Source: Thermocatellispora tengchongensis
GTDB taxonomy: Bacteria; Actinomycetota; Actinomycetes; Streptosporangiales; Streptosporangiaceae
DNA: 64,000 bases
NCBI RefSeq assembly: GCF_014202315.1
Contig: NZ_JACHGN010000017.1
Coordinates: 62,001-126,000 of the forward strand
Direction: 5' to 3'
In this document: positions 9,030 to 17,987 of the stretch, piece by piece
Numbering within the stretch: the first letter of the stretch is position 1
Layout: each line of letters starts with the position of its first letter
Notes under the pieces: model-generated
Database searches by the model: none
Told to the model about the DNA's origin: nothing
Seen by the model: only the letters and a program-made list of their open reading frames with translations
Translations under genes and position numbers: made by a program

Positions 9030-9890
9030 TCAGTCGAAGGGCGTGCGGCGGCCCTCGCGCACGTAGCTCCCGGCCTTGGAGATGTGCTCGTCGCTGTGCA
9101 CCGACCTGCCCTTGGCCAGGTGGCCGAACATCTGGATGCCGAAGCCGCCGTCGAGGTCGTCCACGATGCGCTTCTTCCACGGCCGCCGGATGATCTGCGT
9201 CGTCAGGCGCCGGACCGTACGCGGCTGGCTCATGATGTGGTCGGCGATGGTGTACGCGCGGCCGACGAGCTCGGCGGCCGGCAGGATCTCGTTCACCATG
9301 CCGTACTCCAGCGCCGTGCGCGCGTCGATCGACTCGCCCGTCAGCAGCGCGTACGCCGCCCGCTTCACCCCCAGCAGCTCCTGGAAGCAACTGTGGATCC
9401 CGTCGCCGGGCACGGAGCTGATGCCGTAGTGCAGGTCGTAGATGCGCGCGTCGTCCGCCATCAGCGTCAGGTCGCACATCAGCAGCACCTCGGAGTGGTA
9501 CCCGTCGCCGTTGACCAGGCCGATCGTCGGGATCTCCAGGTCGTTGACCAGGCTGCTCACGTTGACCCGGCCGTCCTTGTAGGCGTACTCGTACGCCCAG
9601 TACTCCAGGTCCTCCTCCTCGATCTCGAACCCGGTGGGGTCGGAGCCCATCATCCAGTCGGGCCCGGAACCGGTGAGGATGAGCAGCTCGTTCTCCGGGT
9701 CCGCGCCGGCCGTCTTGAGGAACTGGCCGAGGGCCCGGTGGTTCTGCACGCTCAACTGGACGGAGCCGCCGCGGGTGTGGGCTCGGGCGAGGAGCACCCC
9801 GTCCTCACGCCGCTCCATGGTGAAGAAGTCCTTGAAGTGCTCCTTGTACTCCTCGAACTTCGGGGTGGGGAGGAACTCCTGCAGTGACAT
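9030..9890 (-). CDS. Crotonase-fold hydrolase resembling 6-oxocamphor hydrolase
   Basis: The 286-aa protein belongs to the enoyl-CoA hydratase/isomerase superfamily. Around residues 140-180 it carries YDLHYGISSVPGDGIHS and then LLTGESIDARTALEYGMVNE. From memory this pattern, with a His and an Asp ten residues later in PGDG, matches 6-oxocamphor hydrolase. That enzyme cleaves cyclic beta-diketones by a retro-Claisen reaction, without CoA. The usual acyl-CoA oxyanion-hole pattern is not obvious. The neighbouring dehydrogenases and importer fit a ring-cleavage role. The substrate is unknown; an ordinary enoyl-CoA hydratase is the alternative. Confidence 0.8.
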   Translation of the reverse strand: MSLQEFLPTPKFEEYKEHFKDFFTMERREDGVLLARAHTRGGSVQLSVQNHRALGQFLKTAGADPENELLILTGSGPDWMMGSDPTGFEIEEEDLEYWAYEYAYKDGRVNVSSLVNDLEIPTIGLVNGDGYHSEVLLMCDLTLMADDARIYDLHYGISSVPGDGIHSCFQELLGVKRAAYALLTGESIDARTALEYGMVNEILPAAELVGRAYTIADHIMSQPRTVRRLTTQIIRRPWKKRIVDDLDGGFGIQMFGHLAKGRSVHSDEHISKAGSYVREGRRTPFD

Positions 9891-9967
9891 GCTCGTCTGC
9901 CTCCGTTATGTGGTGGGTTGGGCAAGGCGGGGGCTTTGGTGTTTCAGGCGGTGTTTCAGGCGGTGTC

Positions 9968-10909
9968 TCAGCCGGGGTTCTTGCCGGAGTCCTGGTCGCC
10001 GGCGGCGCGGCGCCGGGTGACCTCGGCGACGCAGGCCCAGTCCAGGTCCGCGCCGACCTGCTCGACCGCGGCCTCGAAGACCTCGCGCAGGACCGGGCCG
10101 GTGGGGAGCGGGACCTTGGCGTCCTCGGCGGCGCCGAGGGCCAGCATGAGGTCCTTGAGCCCGAGCCGGCTGGTGAATCCGGGGGGCGTGTAGGCGCCGG
10201 CGGCGATCGCGCGGCCGTAGCCGCCGTACACCGGGCCGGGGAACACGGAGTCGTTGATCAGCTCGACGAACCGCTCCCCGTCCAGGCCGTGCCGTTCCAG
10301 CAGGGTGATCGACTCGGCCAGGGCCTGCAGCGCGTGCACGATCATGTAGTTGACGGAGATCTTGGCGACGACGGCCGACGGCGCCTGCGGCCCGAAGTCC
10401 CAGACCCGCCGGCCCATGGCGTCGAGCATCGGCGACACCGCGGCACGGGCCCGCGGCTCGCCGGACGCGAGGATGGTCAGCCTGCCCGCGACGACGGCGT
10501 CCGGGCGGCCGACGACGGGGGCGCTGACGTACCCGTGGCCGCTCTCGGCCGCCGCCGCGGCGAACTCGCCGGCCGCGCCAGGGCTGATCGTGGCGTGGTT
10601 GACGTGGATGAAGCCCTCGGGCGCGGCGCGCAGGCGCTCGGGCGTGACCACCTGGCGCACCGCGTCCTCGTCGCTGAGCATCGAGAACAGCATCCCGGTG
10701 GCGATGGCGTCCTCCGGCCCGTCGCCGGGGGTGGCGCCGCGTTCGGCCAGCTCGTCGACCTTGCTTCTGGTCCGGCTCCACACCGTGACGTCGTAGCCCG
10801 CCTCAAGGAGGCGCGCCGCCATGGCGGACCCCATGTGCCCGAGCCCGGCGAAGCCGACGCGGCGGGGCGTCGCGGGTCCGGAGCCTGAGGTCGTGGTGGT
10901 GGTGTTCAT
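9968..10909 (-). CDS. 3-hydroxyisobutyrate dehydrogenase-family oxidoreductase
   Basis: This is a 313-aa NAD(P)-dependent beta-hydroxyacid dehydrogenase. The Rossmann motif GFAGLGHMGSAMA is at residues 19-31, the family substrate-site stretch follows HVNHATISPGAAGEF, and the catalytic Lys is in AKISVNYM near residue 178. The start ATG has GGGAGGGAA upstream. The family oxidises 3-hydroxyisobutyrate, tartronate semialdehyde and similar substrates. Here it may oxidise a hydroxyacid produced in the same pathway. It lies 43 nt downstream of the ABC permease gene. Confidence 0.88.
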   Translation of the reverse strand: MNTTTTTSGSGPATPRRVGFAGLGHMGSAMAARLLEAGYDVTVWSRTRSKVDELAERGATPGDGPEDAIATGMLFSMLSDEDAVRQVVTPERLRAAPEGFIHVNHATISPGAAGEFAAAAAESGHGYVSAPVVGRPDAVVAGRLTILASGEPRARAAVSPMLDAMGRRVWDFGPQAPSAVVAKISVNYMIVHALQALAESITLLERHGLDGERFVELINDSVFPGPVYGGYGRAIAAGAYTPPGFTSRLGLKDLMLALGAAEDAKVPLPTGPVLREVFEAAVEQVGADLDWACVAEVTRRRAAGDQDSGKNPG

Positions 10910-10952
10910 GGGTTCCCTCCCTGTTGTGCCTGTGTGGTGTGGTTACCCCTGG

Positions 10953-11954
10953 TCAGACGCCGAACCGGCGGCCGCGGGCCCGGCGGGTCAGCCGGGTGAT
11001 GCCGCGCGGGGCCAGCAGCGCCACCGCGATCAGGAGGAGACCGAAGATGAGCTGGTCCCAGACGCCCTGCAGCCGTACGAAGAGCTGCGTGGCGAGGAGC
11101 TGGGTCAGGACCGCGCCGGCGACGGGGCCGTACCAGGTGCCCTTGCCGCCGAGGATCACGGCCACGACCACCGCGAGCGAGACGCGGAAGTCGAAGGTCC
11201 CCGTCGGCTCGATGTAGAGCGACTGCGCCGCGTACAGGGAGCCGGCGGCGCCGGCGATGGCCGCGCCCACCGCGAGCGCCACCACCTTGAGCCGCAACGT
11301 CGGCACGCCCAGAACCTCGGCCGCGTCCTCGTCCTCCCGCACGGCCACCAGGGCGCTGAACCACCGCGTCCTCTCGCTCACCCAGCAGATGGCGACGCTG
11401 ACGGCGGCGAGCGCCAGGAAGAGGAAGAAGAACAGCCGCGTGGACGCCCCCAGGGAGTCCGCGACCGGCGGGAGGAACAGCCCCACGGACCCGCCGGTGA
11501 TCTCCAGCACGTTCGCCAGCTCCCTGGCCGCCAGCGTGAGCACGAACGTGGCCACCGCGAAGTAGTCGCCGCGCAGCCGGAACCCCGGGATGCCGATCAG
11601 GACGGAGACGCCCGCCGCGACCAGCGCGGCGAGGGGGATGGTGACCAGGGCGTTCACGCCGGTCCCGGTCACGGCGATCGCGGTGGTGTAGGCGCCGATC
11701 CCGAGGAAGATGACGGTGCCGAAGTTCAGGTATCCGGCGTAGCCGCCCAGGAGGTTCCACCCCTCCGCGAGCGCGATGTACATCAGGACGGTGCTCGCTA
11801 TGCGCAGGCCGGCGATGTCGCCGGTGACGGCGCCCCAGACGCCCGTCGCGGCGAGAAGCGCGAGCGGCGCCGCGACCTTGAGCGCGGGGTGCCGCAGGGC
11901 GGCCGCGGCCGCGTGCCACCGGGGGCGTACGGGCGCGTGGGTGTGGCTGTTCAC
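10953..11954 (-). CDS. Branched-chain-type ABC importer permease (LivM family)
   Basis: The 333-aa integral membrane protein has about nine hydrophobic segments and the LivM core ALAEGWNLLGGYAGYLNFG and VVAVILGGKGTWYGP. With LivH it forms the channel of a HAAT-type importer. The GTG start at 11954 overlaps the livH stop (GTGA); the longer open frame upstream is a shadow of livH. It is the last of five genes that each overlap by 4 nt, so stoichiometric co-translation is likely. Confidence 0.92.
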   Translation of the reverse strand: MNSHTHAPVRPRWHAAAAALRHPALKVAAPLALLAATGVWGAVTGDIAGLRIASTVLMYIALAEGWNLLGGYAGYLNFGTVIFLGIGAYTTAIAVTGTGVNALVTIPLAALVAAGVSVLIGIPGFRLRGDYFAVATFVLTLAARELANVLEITGGSVGLFLPPVADSLGASTRLFFFLFLALAAVSVAICWVSERTRWFSALVAVREDEDAAEVLGVPTLRLKVVALAVGAAIAGAAGSLYAAQSLYIEPTGTFDFRVSLAVVVAVILGGKGTWYGPVAGAVLTQLLATQLFVRLQGVWDQLIFGLLLIAVALLAPRGITRLTRRARGRRFGV

Positions 11955-12823
11955 AGGGCTCGCTCCTTCGCGGCGGACAGGCCGCCGCCGCGCGCGACCA
12001 TGGCGAGGACCAGGAGGCCGTAGACGACGACGGAGACCCAGGTCAGCGGCAGCAGCTCGTTGAGCACGGCCTGGCCCATGCCGAGCGCCAGGCCGCCCGC
12101 GGCGGCGTTGACGACCCCGCCCGTGCCGCCGACCAGGACGACGATGAAGGCGTAGGCCAGCCACTGGGTCTGGGTCTGCACGGAGAACGGGAAGACGCCG
12201 GCCAGGAGGACCCCCGAGGACGTGGCAAGGGCCATGCTGATGCCGAAGACGACGGTGGTGTAGCGGTCGGCGTTGACGCCGAGGATGCGCGCGGCGTCGG
12301 GCTGCTGCGACAGGGCCTGGACCGCCCGGCCGAACATGGTGAACCTGATGACCGCCCACATGACGAGGAGGAGGCCCGCGGCCGCGGCGGCGGCGACCGC
12401 GTAGTCGGTGCGCACGGTCACGCCGGCGAACGAGGAGAGGTGCTCGCTGAAGCTCAGCGACAGGGTTCGGGTGTCGCTGCGCCAGACCTGCACCGCGATG
12501 GCCTGCAGGAGGAGCATGGCCCCGAAGAGCACGAGCAGGCCCGACTCCGGCGAGACGCGCTGGGCCCGGCGCACCAGGCCCACGTGCATGACGACCCCGG
12601 CCCCGAACCCGAGGGGGATCGACAGCGCGAGCGCGACGCCGACGGGCAGGCCCCAGGTCCGGACGACCTCGAAGGCGAGGATGGACCCGCCCACCACGGC
12701 GAGCCCGTGGGTGAGGTTCAGGATGCCGAGCACGCCCAGCGACAACGTCATGCCGAGCCCGACCAGGGTGTAGATCATCCCGAGCAGGACGCCCACCGTC
12801 ACCACCTGTGCCACGGCGGTCAT
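11951..12823 (-). CDS. Branched-chain-type ABC importer permease (LivH family)
   Basis: The 290-aa permease has the family motifs YTLVGLGMTLSLGVLGILNL and VVLVGGTGGVVNAAAGGLALG, with about eight membrane spans. The ATG at 12823 overlaps the stop of the upstream ATPase gene. Partner of the LivM-type permease. HAAT importers move branched amino acids, but in catabolic clusters they often carry aromatic acids, urea or amides, so the cargo is open. Confidence 0.92.
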   Translation of the reverse strand: MTAVAQVVTVGVLLGMIYTLVGLGMTLSLGVLGILNLTHGLAVVGGSILAFEVVRTWGLPVGVALALSIPLGFGAGVVMHVGLVRRAQRVSPESGLLVLFGAMLLLQAIAVQVWRSDTRTLSLSFSEHLSSFAGVTVRTDYAVAAAAAAGLLLVMWAVIRFTMFGRAVQALSQQPDAARILGVNADRYTTVVFGISMALATSSGVLLAGVFPFSVQTQTQWLAYAFIVVLVGGTGGVVNAAAGGLALGMGQAVLNELLPLTWVSVVVYGLLVLAMVARGGGLSAAKERAL

Positions 12824-13614
12824 GACGCGCCTCCCCGGGCCGCGCGGGCGGACGGGGCGTCGCCGCCGGCCGACAGCCAGCTCCTGACGAGCGCGTCCAG
12901 GTCGGCGCCGAGTTCGCGGGAGGAGCCCGAGGAGACGCACCTGCCCGACTGCAGCACGTGCACCACGTCTGCGATGGCGAGCGCGGGCCTCAGGTCCTGG
13001 TCGACGAGGACGACCGTACGCCCCTCGTCGCGCAGCGCCTCCAGCTCCTGGTACATCGTGGCCGCGACGGCGGGCGCCACCCCGGCGGAGGGCTCGTCGA
13101 CCAGGACCACGGCGGGGTCGGGCACCAGGGCGCGCGCCAGCTCCAGGATGCGCTGCTGGCCGCCGGACAGGCTGCCCGCCGCAGCGCCGCGCTTGCCGGC
13201 GAGGACGGGGTAGCGGTCGAACAGCTCCTGGATCGTGCGTCGCGCGCGCCGCCTCTCGCGCCGGATCGGCCAGGCGCCGACCAGCAGGTTGTCGTACACC
13301 GACATCGCCGGGAAGACCGAGTGGCCCTGGGGGACGTAGCCGATGCCCAGGCCGCTGCGCAGGTGGGGCGGCCCGGCGCCGATGGACGTCCGCGAGGAGC
13401 CGTCGATCAGCCAGACCTCGCCCCTGCTCGGGCGGAGGAAGCCCGCGAGCACCCGCAGCGCGGTCGACTTGCCCGACCCGTTCGGGCCGATGATCACGCT
13501 GATCTTCCCGGCGGGGGCGTGCAGGCTGAGCCCGTCGAGGATCGGCTGGTCGGCGAAGTACTCGGCGGTCACCTCGTCGAGCGCGACGGCGAGGCCGCGA
13601 GGGCGAGTGGTCAT
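12820..13614 (-). CDS. ABC importer ATPase (LivF family)
   Basis: This 264-aa ATP-binding subunit has Walker A GPNGSGKST (near 46), the signature LSGGQQ (near 148) and Walker B VVLVDEPSAG. A short LivF-like C-terminus follows. The ATG at 13614 overlaps the stop of the LivG-type gene. It pairs with LivG to power the importer. The C-terminus is Ala/Ser-rich and not conserved. Confidence 0.92.
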   Translation of the reverse strand: MTTRPRGLAVALDEVTAEYFADQPILDGLSLHAPAGKISVIIGPNGSGKSTALRVLAGFLRPSRGEVWLIDGSSRTSIGAGPPHLRSGLGIGYVPQGHSVFPAMSVYDNLLVGAWPIRRERRRARRTIQELFDRYPVLAGKRGAAAGSLSGGQQRILELARALVPDPAVVLVDEPSAGVAPAVAATMYQELEALRDEGRTVVLVDQDLRPALAIADVVHVLQSGRCVSSGSSRELGADLDALVRSWLSAGGDAPSARAARGGAS

Positions 13615-14402
13615 GCCGCTCCTTCCAAGGGGGCGCCGAGGTACGCCTCGATGACCGACGGGTTCGCGCACACCTCTTGCGGCGCGCCCTCGACGAGGAC
13701 CTCGCCCTGGGCCATGCACACGAACCGGTCCGAGAGGGACACCAGGTCGGGCACCTCGTGGCTCACCACCAGGAACGCCGTGCCCAGATCCCCGGCGGCG
13801 CGCTGGATCTGGGCGTACAGGGCCTCCTTGACCACGGGGTGCACGCCCGCGAACGGCTCGTCCATCAGCACGACGGCCGGCCGCTGGACCATGACCCGCG
13901 CGAACTCGACCAGTTTGCGCTGGCCCCCGGACAGCTCGCTCGCCACCCGGTGGGCGAACCCGCCGAGCCCGGTCAGCTCGATCCACTCGTGCGCCCGCGC
14001 CGCCATGCTCCTGGCGGCGGCCGGGCTCACCCGGTGTGCGACGGGGACGTACATGTTCTCCAGGACCGTCAGGGTCGAGAACACCCGCGGGTTCTGGAAC
14101 GTGCGCCCGACGCCCAGGGCGGCCACCGCGTGGGCGGGCTTGCGGGCGATCTCCCGGCCGAGCAGCCTGACCGATCCCTTGCCTGGCCGGATCGCGCCGC
14201 AGAGGAGGTTGATCGTGGTGGTCTTGCCGGACCCGTTCGGTCCGATCACCCCGAGGACCTCGCCCCGGTGGAGCCGCAGGCCGACGTCACGGACCGCCTG
14301 GACGCCGCCGAACCGCCTGGAGAGGCCCTCGGCTTGGAGAACCGGGCCGTCGTGTGTCTCGCGTGTCGTCGGCGGCCGTCGTGTCTCGTGGCCGCGCCTC
14401 AC
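13611..14402 (-). CDS. ABC importer ATPase (LivG family)
   Basis: The 263-aa ATPase has Walker A GPNGSGKTT, signature ELSGGQRK, Walker B VVLMDEPFAGVHP and the long LivG-type loop after Walker A. A GTG at 14402 overlapping the binding-protein stop (GTGA) is the likely start. It gives a charged 20-residue lead before the ATPase fold begins at VLQAEGLSRRFGG. A longer open frame upstream belongs to the binding-protein gene read out of frame. Confidence 0.9.
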   Translation of the reverse strand: MRRGHETRRPPTTRETHDGPVLQAEGLSRRFGGVQAVRDVGLRLHRGEVLGVIGPNGSGKTTTINLLCGAIRPGKGSVRLLGREIARKPAHAVAALGVGRTFQNPRVFSTLTVLENMYVPVAHRVSPAAARSMAARAHEWIELTGLGGFAHRVASELSGGQRKLVEFARVMVQRPAVVLMDEPFAGVHPVVKEALYAQIQRAAGDLGTAFLVVSHEVPDLVSLSDRFVCMAQGEVLVEGAPQEVCANPSVIEAYLGAPLEGAA

Positions 14403-15625
14403 CTGGACACCGCCAGGTCGTGGTCGGCCAGGTCCGCCGGCCAGATCGGGAAGGTCTTCCCGCCGATCGTCTGCACGATGACCTGGGAGTAGGGCACCGT
14501 GCCGTTGGGGTTGAACTTGATCTTGCCCACGGCGGTGTCGAAGGTGTGCGAGTAGATGTACTCCCGCAGCCGGTCCTGGTCGGTGGTGCCGGCGCCCGCG
14601 ATCGCCTGCTGCACGACCTGCAGGGTGGAGTAGGCGACGATCGCGTACGCCGGGATGACCTCTTCGCCACGCGATCTGGACAGGGCGGCCAGCTCGTCCA
14701 GCCCTTCGAAGCCCTGGCTCGGCCAGGCGGTCGTGGTGCCGAGCACGCCCTCGGTGGCGGCCCCGACCTCCGGCCAGGTCGGCAGGGTGCTCACCTGGGA
14801 CCCGCAGGCGCACGTCAGCTTGGGAGCGAACTGTTGCGTGTGCGCGGCCCGCAGGATCCGGACCGAGTCCTCCGGGAGGCCGAGGACGAGGAACAGCTCG
14901 ACGCGCGCCGCCTTGGCCGAGTTGATCGCCGAGGTGAAGTCGGTGGTGTCGGAGCTGTACTCCTCGTTGTAGACGACCTCCATCCCAGCGTCCTCGGCGT
15001 AGCGGATCGCGCCGTTCTCGCCCTTGTGGCCGTCGCGGACCGCCAGCGTGAAGGGGTTGTTCAGCGTCAGGATGCCGACGCGCGACGGTCGCCGATCCGC
15101 GGGCAGGGACTTGACCGCCTCGAAGACTCCGCGGGTGTACTGGCTCTCCATGTACGGATATGTCCCGACCATCCACCCCTTGGCCTCGTCCGAGAGCGGC
15201 TCACTCGGGAACCCGCCGTTGAAAAGGATCTTCCCGCCGGAGCGGGCGAGCGGGACGATCGGGGTGCCGACGTAGGTGGAGTACGGCGCCAGCAGGATGT
15301 CGACCTGGTCGGTCGTCAGCAGGGACTGGTACAGGGTCTGCGCGGTGGCGGGGGTGCTGTCGTCGTTCTTGATGATCATCTCCACCTTGCGGCCCGAGAT
15401 GCCGCCGGCTTTGTTCACCTGCGCGGCCCACATGTCGTAGATGGCCTTGTACTCGCCCGCCGGGCCCGCGAGCGCGCCGGTCAGGCCCAGGGTGCCGCCG
15501 ATCTTGATCGGTCCGTCCGGCTCCTCCGCCGCGTCACCGCCGGCGCAGGCGGACAGCGGGAACGTGCCCAGCACCACGGCGGCGACGACCGCTCGGCGGG
15601 CCGCTTGGGTGTACCACTTGGGCAT
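14399..15625 (-). CDS. ABC importer substrate-binding lipoprotein (LivJ/K family)
   Basis: The 408-aa periplasmic-binding-protein-like type 1 protein has a Sec signal and lipobox LSAC (Cys27), so it is anchored outside the membrane. The mature part starts IKIGGTLGLTGALAGPAGEY, typical of HAAT binding proteins. It is first of the five importer genes and divergent from the XRE-cupin regulator. The ligand cannot be read from sequence; the cluster suggests an organic acid rather than leucine. Confidence 0.9.
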   Translation of the reverse strand: MPKWYTQAARRAVVAAVVLGTFPLSACAGGDAAEEPDGPIKIGGTLGLTGALAGPAGEYKAIYDMWAAQVNKAGGISGRKVEMIIKNDDSTPATAQTLYQSLLTTDQVDILLAPYSTYVGTPIVPLARSGGKILFNGGFPSEPLSDEAKGWMVGTYPYMESQYTRGVFEAVKSLPADRRPSRVGILTLNNPFTLAVRDGHKGENGAIRYAEDAGMEVVYNEEYSSDTTDFTSAINSAKAARVELFLVLGLPEDSVRILRAAHTQQFAPKLTCACGSQVSTLPTWPEVGAATEGVLGTTTAWPSQGFEGLDELAALSRSRGEEVIPAYAIVAYSTLQVVQQAIAGAGTTDQDRLREYIYSHTFDTAVGKIKFNPNGTVPYSQVIVQTIGGKTFPIWPADLADHDLAVSR

Positions 15626-15646
15626 GGGGGCCTCCTGTTTCGAGAC

Positions 15647-15660
15647 GTGACCGCGGTCAC
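15647..15660. promoter_or_regulatory. Perfect 14-bp palindrome upstream of the importer operon
   Basis: GTGACCGCGGTCAC is a perfect dyad 22 nt upstream of the binding-protein start, in the intergenic region shared with the XRE-cupin gene. An 8-bp motif TGAAACGC also occurs twice in this region (15679-15686, 15747-15754). These are candidate binding sites for the adjacent regulator; binding is inferred. Confidence 0.55.
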
Positions 15661-15822
15661 CCCTTGTGTGCGCCTACATGAAACGCTGTGTGCAGCACTA
15701 CTGTCAAGGTGTGGCTGTGAGGTGAATGAAGCTGCACTTTGTTTACTGAAACGCCGCATGACAGAATGTCGTCCGGGCAGGTGGACGCCTGCTTCCGTCG
15801 AGATGTGCAACTGGAGGAAACG

Positions 15823-16572
15823 ATGTCGACCGAGACGTCGGTGGCGGAGGACGCGCTCGGCGCCGGCGGCGAGGAACCGGCCGGCCCGGGGCTCGGGCTG
15901 GGCGTCCGCCTGCGCCGGGTCCGGACCGAGCGTTCGCTCTCCGTCCGCGAGCTCGCCCGGCGTGCCGGATGCTCTCCCAGCCTCATCTCCCAGATCGAGC
16001 GCGGGCACAGCGCCCCGTCGGCCCAGGTGCTGTACGCGCTGGCGAACGAGCTGCGCGTCAGCCTGGACTACCTCTTCGGCTTCGGCGAGGTGACCCCGGC
16101 GGCCAGGGCGGGCTCCGATCACGACCCCGCCACGCCCGCAGAGCGCGGCAGAGAGAACGACAGGCAGCGCGACGATGGCGTGTCCTACGTGACCAACGCC
16201 TGGGGGCGGGCCAAGGACTCGTCCGGCACGGGCATCATCCAGCGGGCGCAGAGCCGCCGGCGCATCGAGCTGTCCAGCGGCGTCCGCTGGGAGCGGCTGA
16301 CGCCCGACGCCGACGGGCTCGTCGACTTCCTCGAAGTCGTGTACCAGCCCGGCGGGCACTCGAGCGACAACCACAAGGCGGTCCGCCACGAGGGACGGGA
16401 GTACCTGCTCATCCTTGAGGGCACGCTGCACGCCGACATCGGCTTCGAGACCTACGCCCTGCACGCGGGCGACTCGGCCGCCTTCGACCCGCTGATCCCG
16501 CACCAGTTCCGCAACGAGACCGACCAGGTGGTCCGGGCCCTTTCCTTCATCGTGCAGACGGACAACGGATAG
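15823..16572 (+). CDS. XRE-cupin transcriptional regulator
   Basis: The 249-aa regulator has a helix-turn-helix at about residues 25-80 (SVRELARRAGCSPSLISQIE) and a C-terminal cupin (about 150-245; EGREYLLILEGTLHADIG, GDSAAFDPLIPHQFRN). This architecture senses a small ligand and usually represses adjacent catabolic genes. The ATG at 15823 has GGAGGAAAC upstream; an upstream ATG at 15739 lacks one. It is divergent from the importer operon and probably controls it. Confidence 0.9.
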   Translation: MSTETSVAEDALGAGGEEPAGPGLGLGVRLRRVRTERSLSVRELARRAGCSPSLISQIERGHSAPSAQVLYALANELRVSLDYLFGFGEVTPAARAGSDHDPATPAERGRENDRQRDDGVSYVTNAWGRAKDSSGTGIIQRAQSRRRIELSSGVRWERLTPDADGLVDFLEVVYQPGGHSSDNHKAVRHEGREYLLILEGTLHADIGFETYALHAGDSAAFDPLIPHQFRNETDQVVRALSFIVQTDNG

Positions 16573-16612
16573 CCCGCCGGCCGCGGCTTCCCTGAACGCC
16601 GCGGCCGGCGGG
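16573..16612. terminator. Bidirectional terminator hairpin
   Basis: A perfect 15-bp stem (16573-16587 with 16598-16612, CCCGCCGGCCGCGGC) and a 10-nt loop fill exactly the gap between the convergent stops of the XRE-cupin and E2 genes. There is no T-tract, which is usual for high-GC actinomycete terminators. Confidence 0.8.
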
Positions 16613-16613
16613 A

Positions 16614-17987
16614 CTACAGGAGGATCCTCATCGGGTTCTCGATGATCTTCTGGAACGCCCGCAGCCAGCGGGCCCCGAGGGCGCCGTCGAGCGCGCGGTG
16701 GTCCACCGAGAGGGTGACCGTCATCACCGTCGCCGCGCCGACGGCGCCGTCGTCGCCGACGACGGGCCGCCTGCTCGCCGCGCCGACGGCGAGGATCCCC
16801 GAGTGGGGCGGGTTGATGATCGCGGCGAACCGCTCGATCCCGTACATGCCGAGGTTCGAGACGGTGAACGACCCCCCTTCGAGCTCGGCCTGCTTGAGCC
16901 GCCCGGCGCGGGCGCGGGCCACCAGGTCCGCTGCGGTACGGCTGACGTCGGTGAGGGAACGCCGGTCCACGTCGTGGATGACCGGCGTGACCAGGCCGTC
17001 GTCGAGCGCGACCGCCACCGCGATGGAGACCGGGCCGAACCTGCGGATCGCGTCCGGCGTCCAGATCACGTTCGCCTCCGGCACCTCCTGGAACGCCGCG
17101 GCGGCCGCCTTGACGACGAAGTCGTTGACGGACGGCGTGACCGAGGTGGCCGCATCCTCCTTGATCGTGCGGCGCAGCTCCAGCAGGGCGTCCACCCGGC
17201 AGTCCGCGACGAGGTAGAAGTGGGGGACCGTGTTCTTGCTCTCGGTGAGCCGGCGGGCGATGGCCCGGCGCATGCCGCTGTGCGGGATGTCGGTGTATCC
17301 GGCTGCGGGCGCAGAGAGCGCTCCGGGCGCGGGGGGCGCCGGTGCTGCGGGCGCGGGGAGCGTCGGCGCTGCGGGCGCGGGGGGCACGGGGGCCGCCGGC
17401 GCTGCGGGCGCTGCCGGCATGGCCGCCACGGCCCGCTCGGTCCCGGCCCTCTCGGTCCCGGCCGGCTGCGCGTCGTGGCCGGGCGCGGGAGCCGTGACGC
17501 CGGCGGGCTCGGCGGGGCGTACGTGGCGGTCGAGGTCGCGGCGCACCACGCGGCCCCCCGGGCCGGTGCCGGTCACCGTGGCGAGGTCGATGCCCCGCTC
17601 GCGCGCCAGCTTGCGTACGAGGGGGGTGGCGAACCGCCTGCCCGGCCGCTCGGCCGTCACGGCAGTTTCAGGCACGGCCGGCTCGTCCCGGTCCTCCGGG
17701 TCGGCCGCGGCGCCGCGGGCCTCGGCCAGCGCGGCCTCGGCCGACTGGCCGGGGTCTGCGAGCACGAGGATCGGCGTGCCGACCGCGACCTGTTCGCCGT
17801 CGCCGACGAGCAGGCCGGCGACGACACCGGCGCGATCGGCCTCGAAGTCGACCGCCGCCTTGTCCGTCTCGACCTCGGCGATCGGCTGGCCGGCCGACAC
17901 CTCGTCCCCGGGCGCGACGTGCCAGGCGAGCAAGGTGGCCTCGCCCATGCCGGTGAGCACCTCCGGCATCCGGATGACGGCCGCCAT
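16614..17987 (-). CDS. 2-oxoacid dehydrogenase E2 (dihydrolipoyl acyltransferase)
   Basis: The 457-aa E2 has a lipoyl domain at 1-80 with the lipoyl Lys in VETDKAAVDFE. A peripheral-subunit-binding domain follows near 130-170 (ATPLVRKLARERGIDL, GRVVRRDL), then an Ala/Pro-rich flexible linker at about 175-240. The catalytic acyltransferase domain ends in DHRALDGA (His-x-x-x-Asp-Gly). It transfers the acyl group from E1 to CoA. Its ATG overlaps the E1 stop (TGATG). No E3 gene is nearby, so a housekeeping lipoamide dehydrogenase must complete the complex. Confidence 0.93.
   Translation of the reverse strand: MAAVIRMPEVLTGMGEATLLAWHVAPGDEVSAGQPIAEVETDKAAVDFEADRAGVVAGLLVGDGEQVAVGTPILVLADPGQSAEAALAEARGAAADPEDRDEPAVPETAVTAERPGRRFATPLVRKLARERGIDLATVTGTGPGGRVVRRDLDRHVRPAEPAGVTAPAPGHDAQPAGTERAGTERAVAAMPAAPAAPAAPVPPAPAAPTLPAPAAPAPPAPGALSAPAAGYTDIPHSGMRRAIARRLTESKNTVPHFYLVADCRVDALLELRRTIKEDAATSVTPSVNDFVVKAAAAAFQEVPEANVIWTPDAIRRFGPVSIAVAVALDDGLVTPVIHDVDRRSLTDVSRTAADLVARARAGRLKQAELEGGSFTVSNLGMYGIERFAAIINPPHSGILAVGAASRRPVVGDDGAVGAATVMTVTLSVDHRALDGALGARWLRAFQKIIENPMRILL
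17310..17440. repeat. Degenerate tandem repeats in the E2 linker
   Basis: Imperfect units of roughly 27-30 bp built on GGCGCTGCGGGCGCGGGG encode the Ala/Pro linker of E2. Such linkers are normal for E2 proteins; copy number is likely to vary between strains. Confidence 0.6.

Noticed and set aside
8031-9887. 618-codon plus-strand open frame
   Set aside because: It lies opposite the VOC and crotonase genes, has a biased His/Arg/Gly composition and no family features. It is a shadow caused by high GC content.
10821-12023. 400-codon plus-strand open frame
   Set aside because: Covers the LivM-type permease in antisense; composition typical of a shadow frame.
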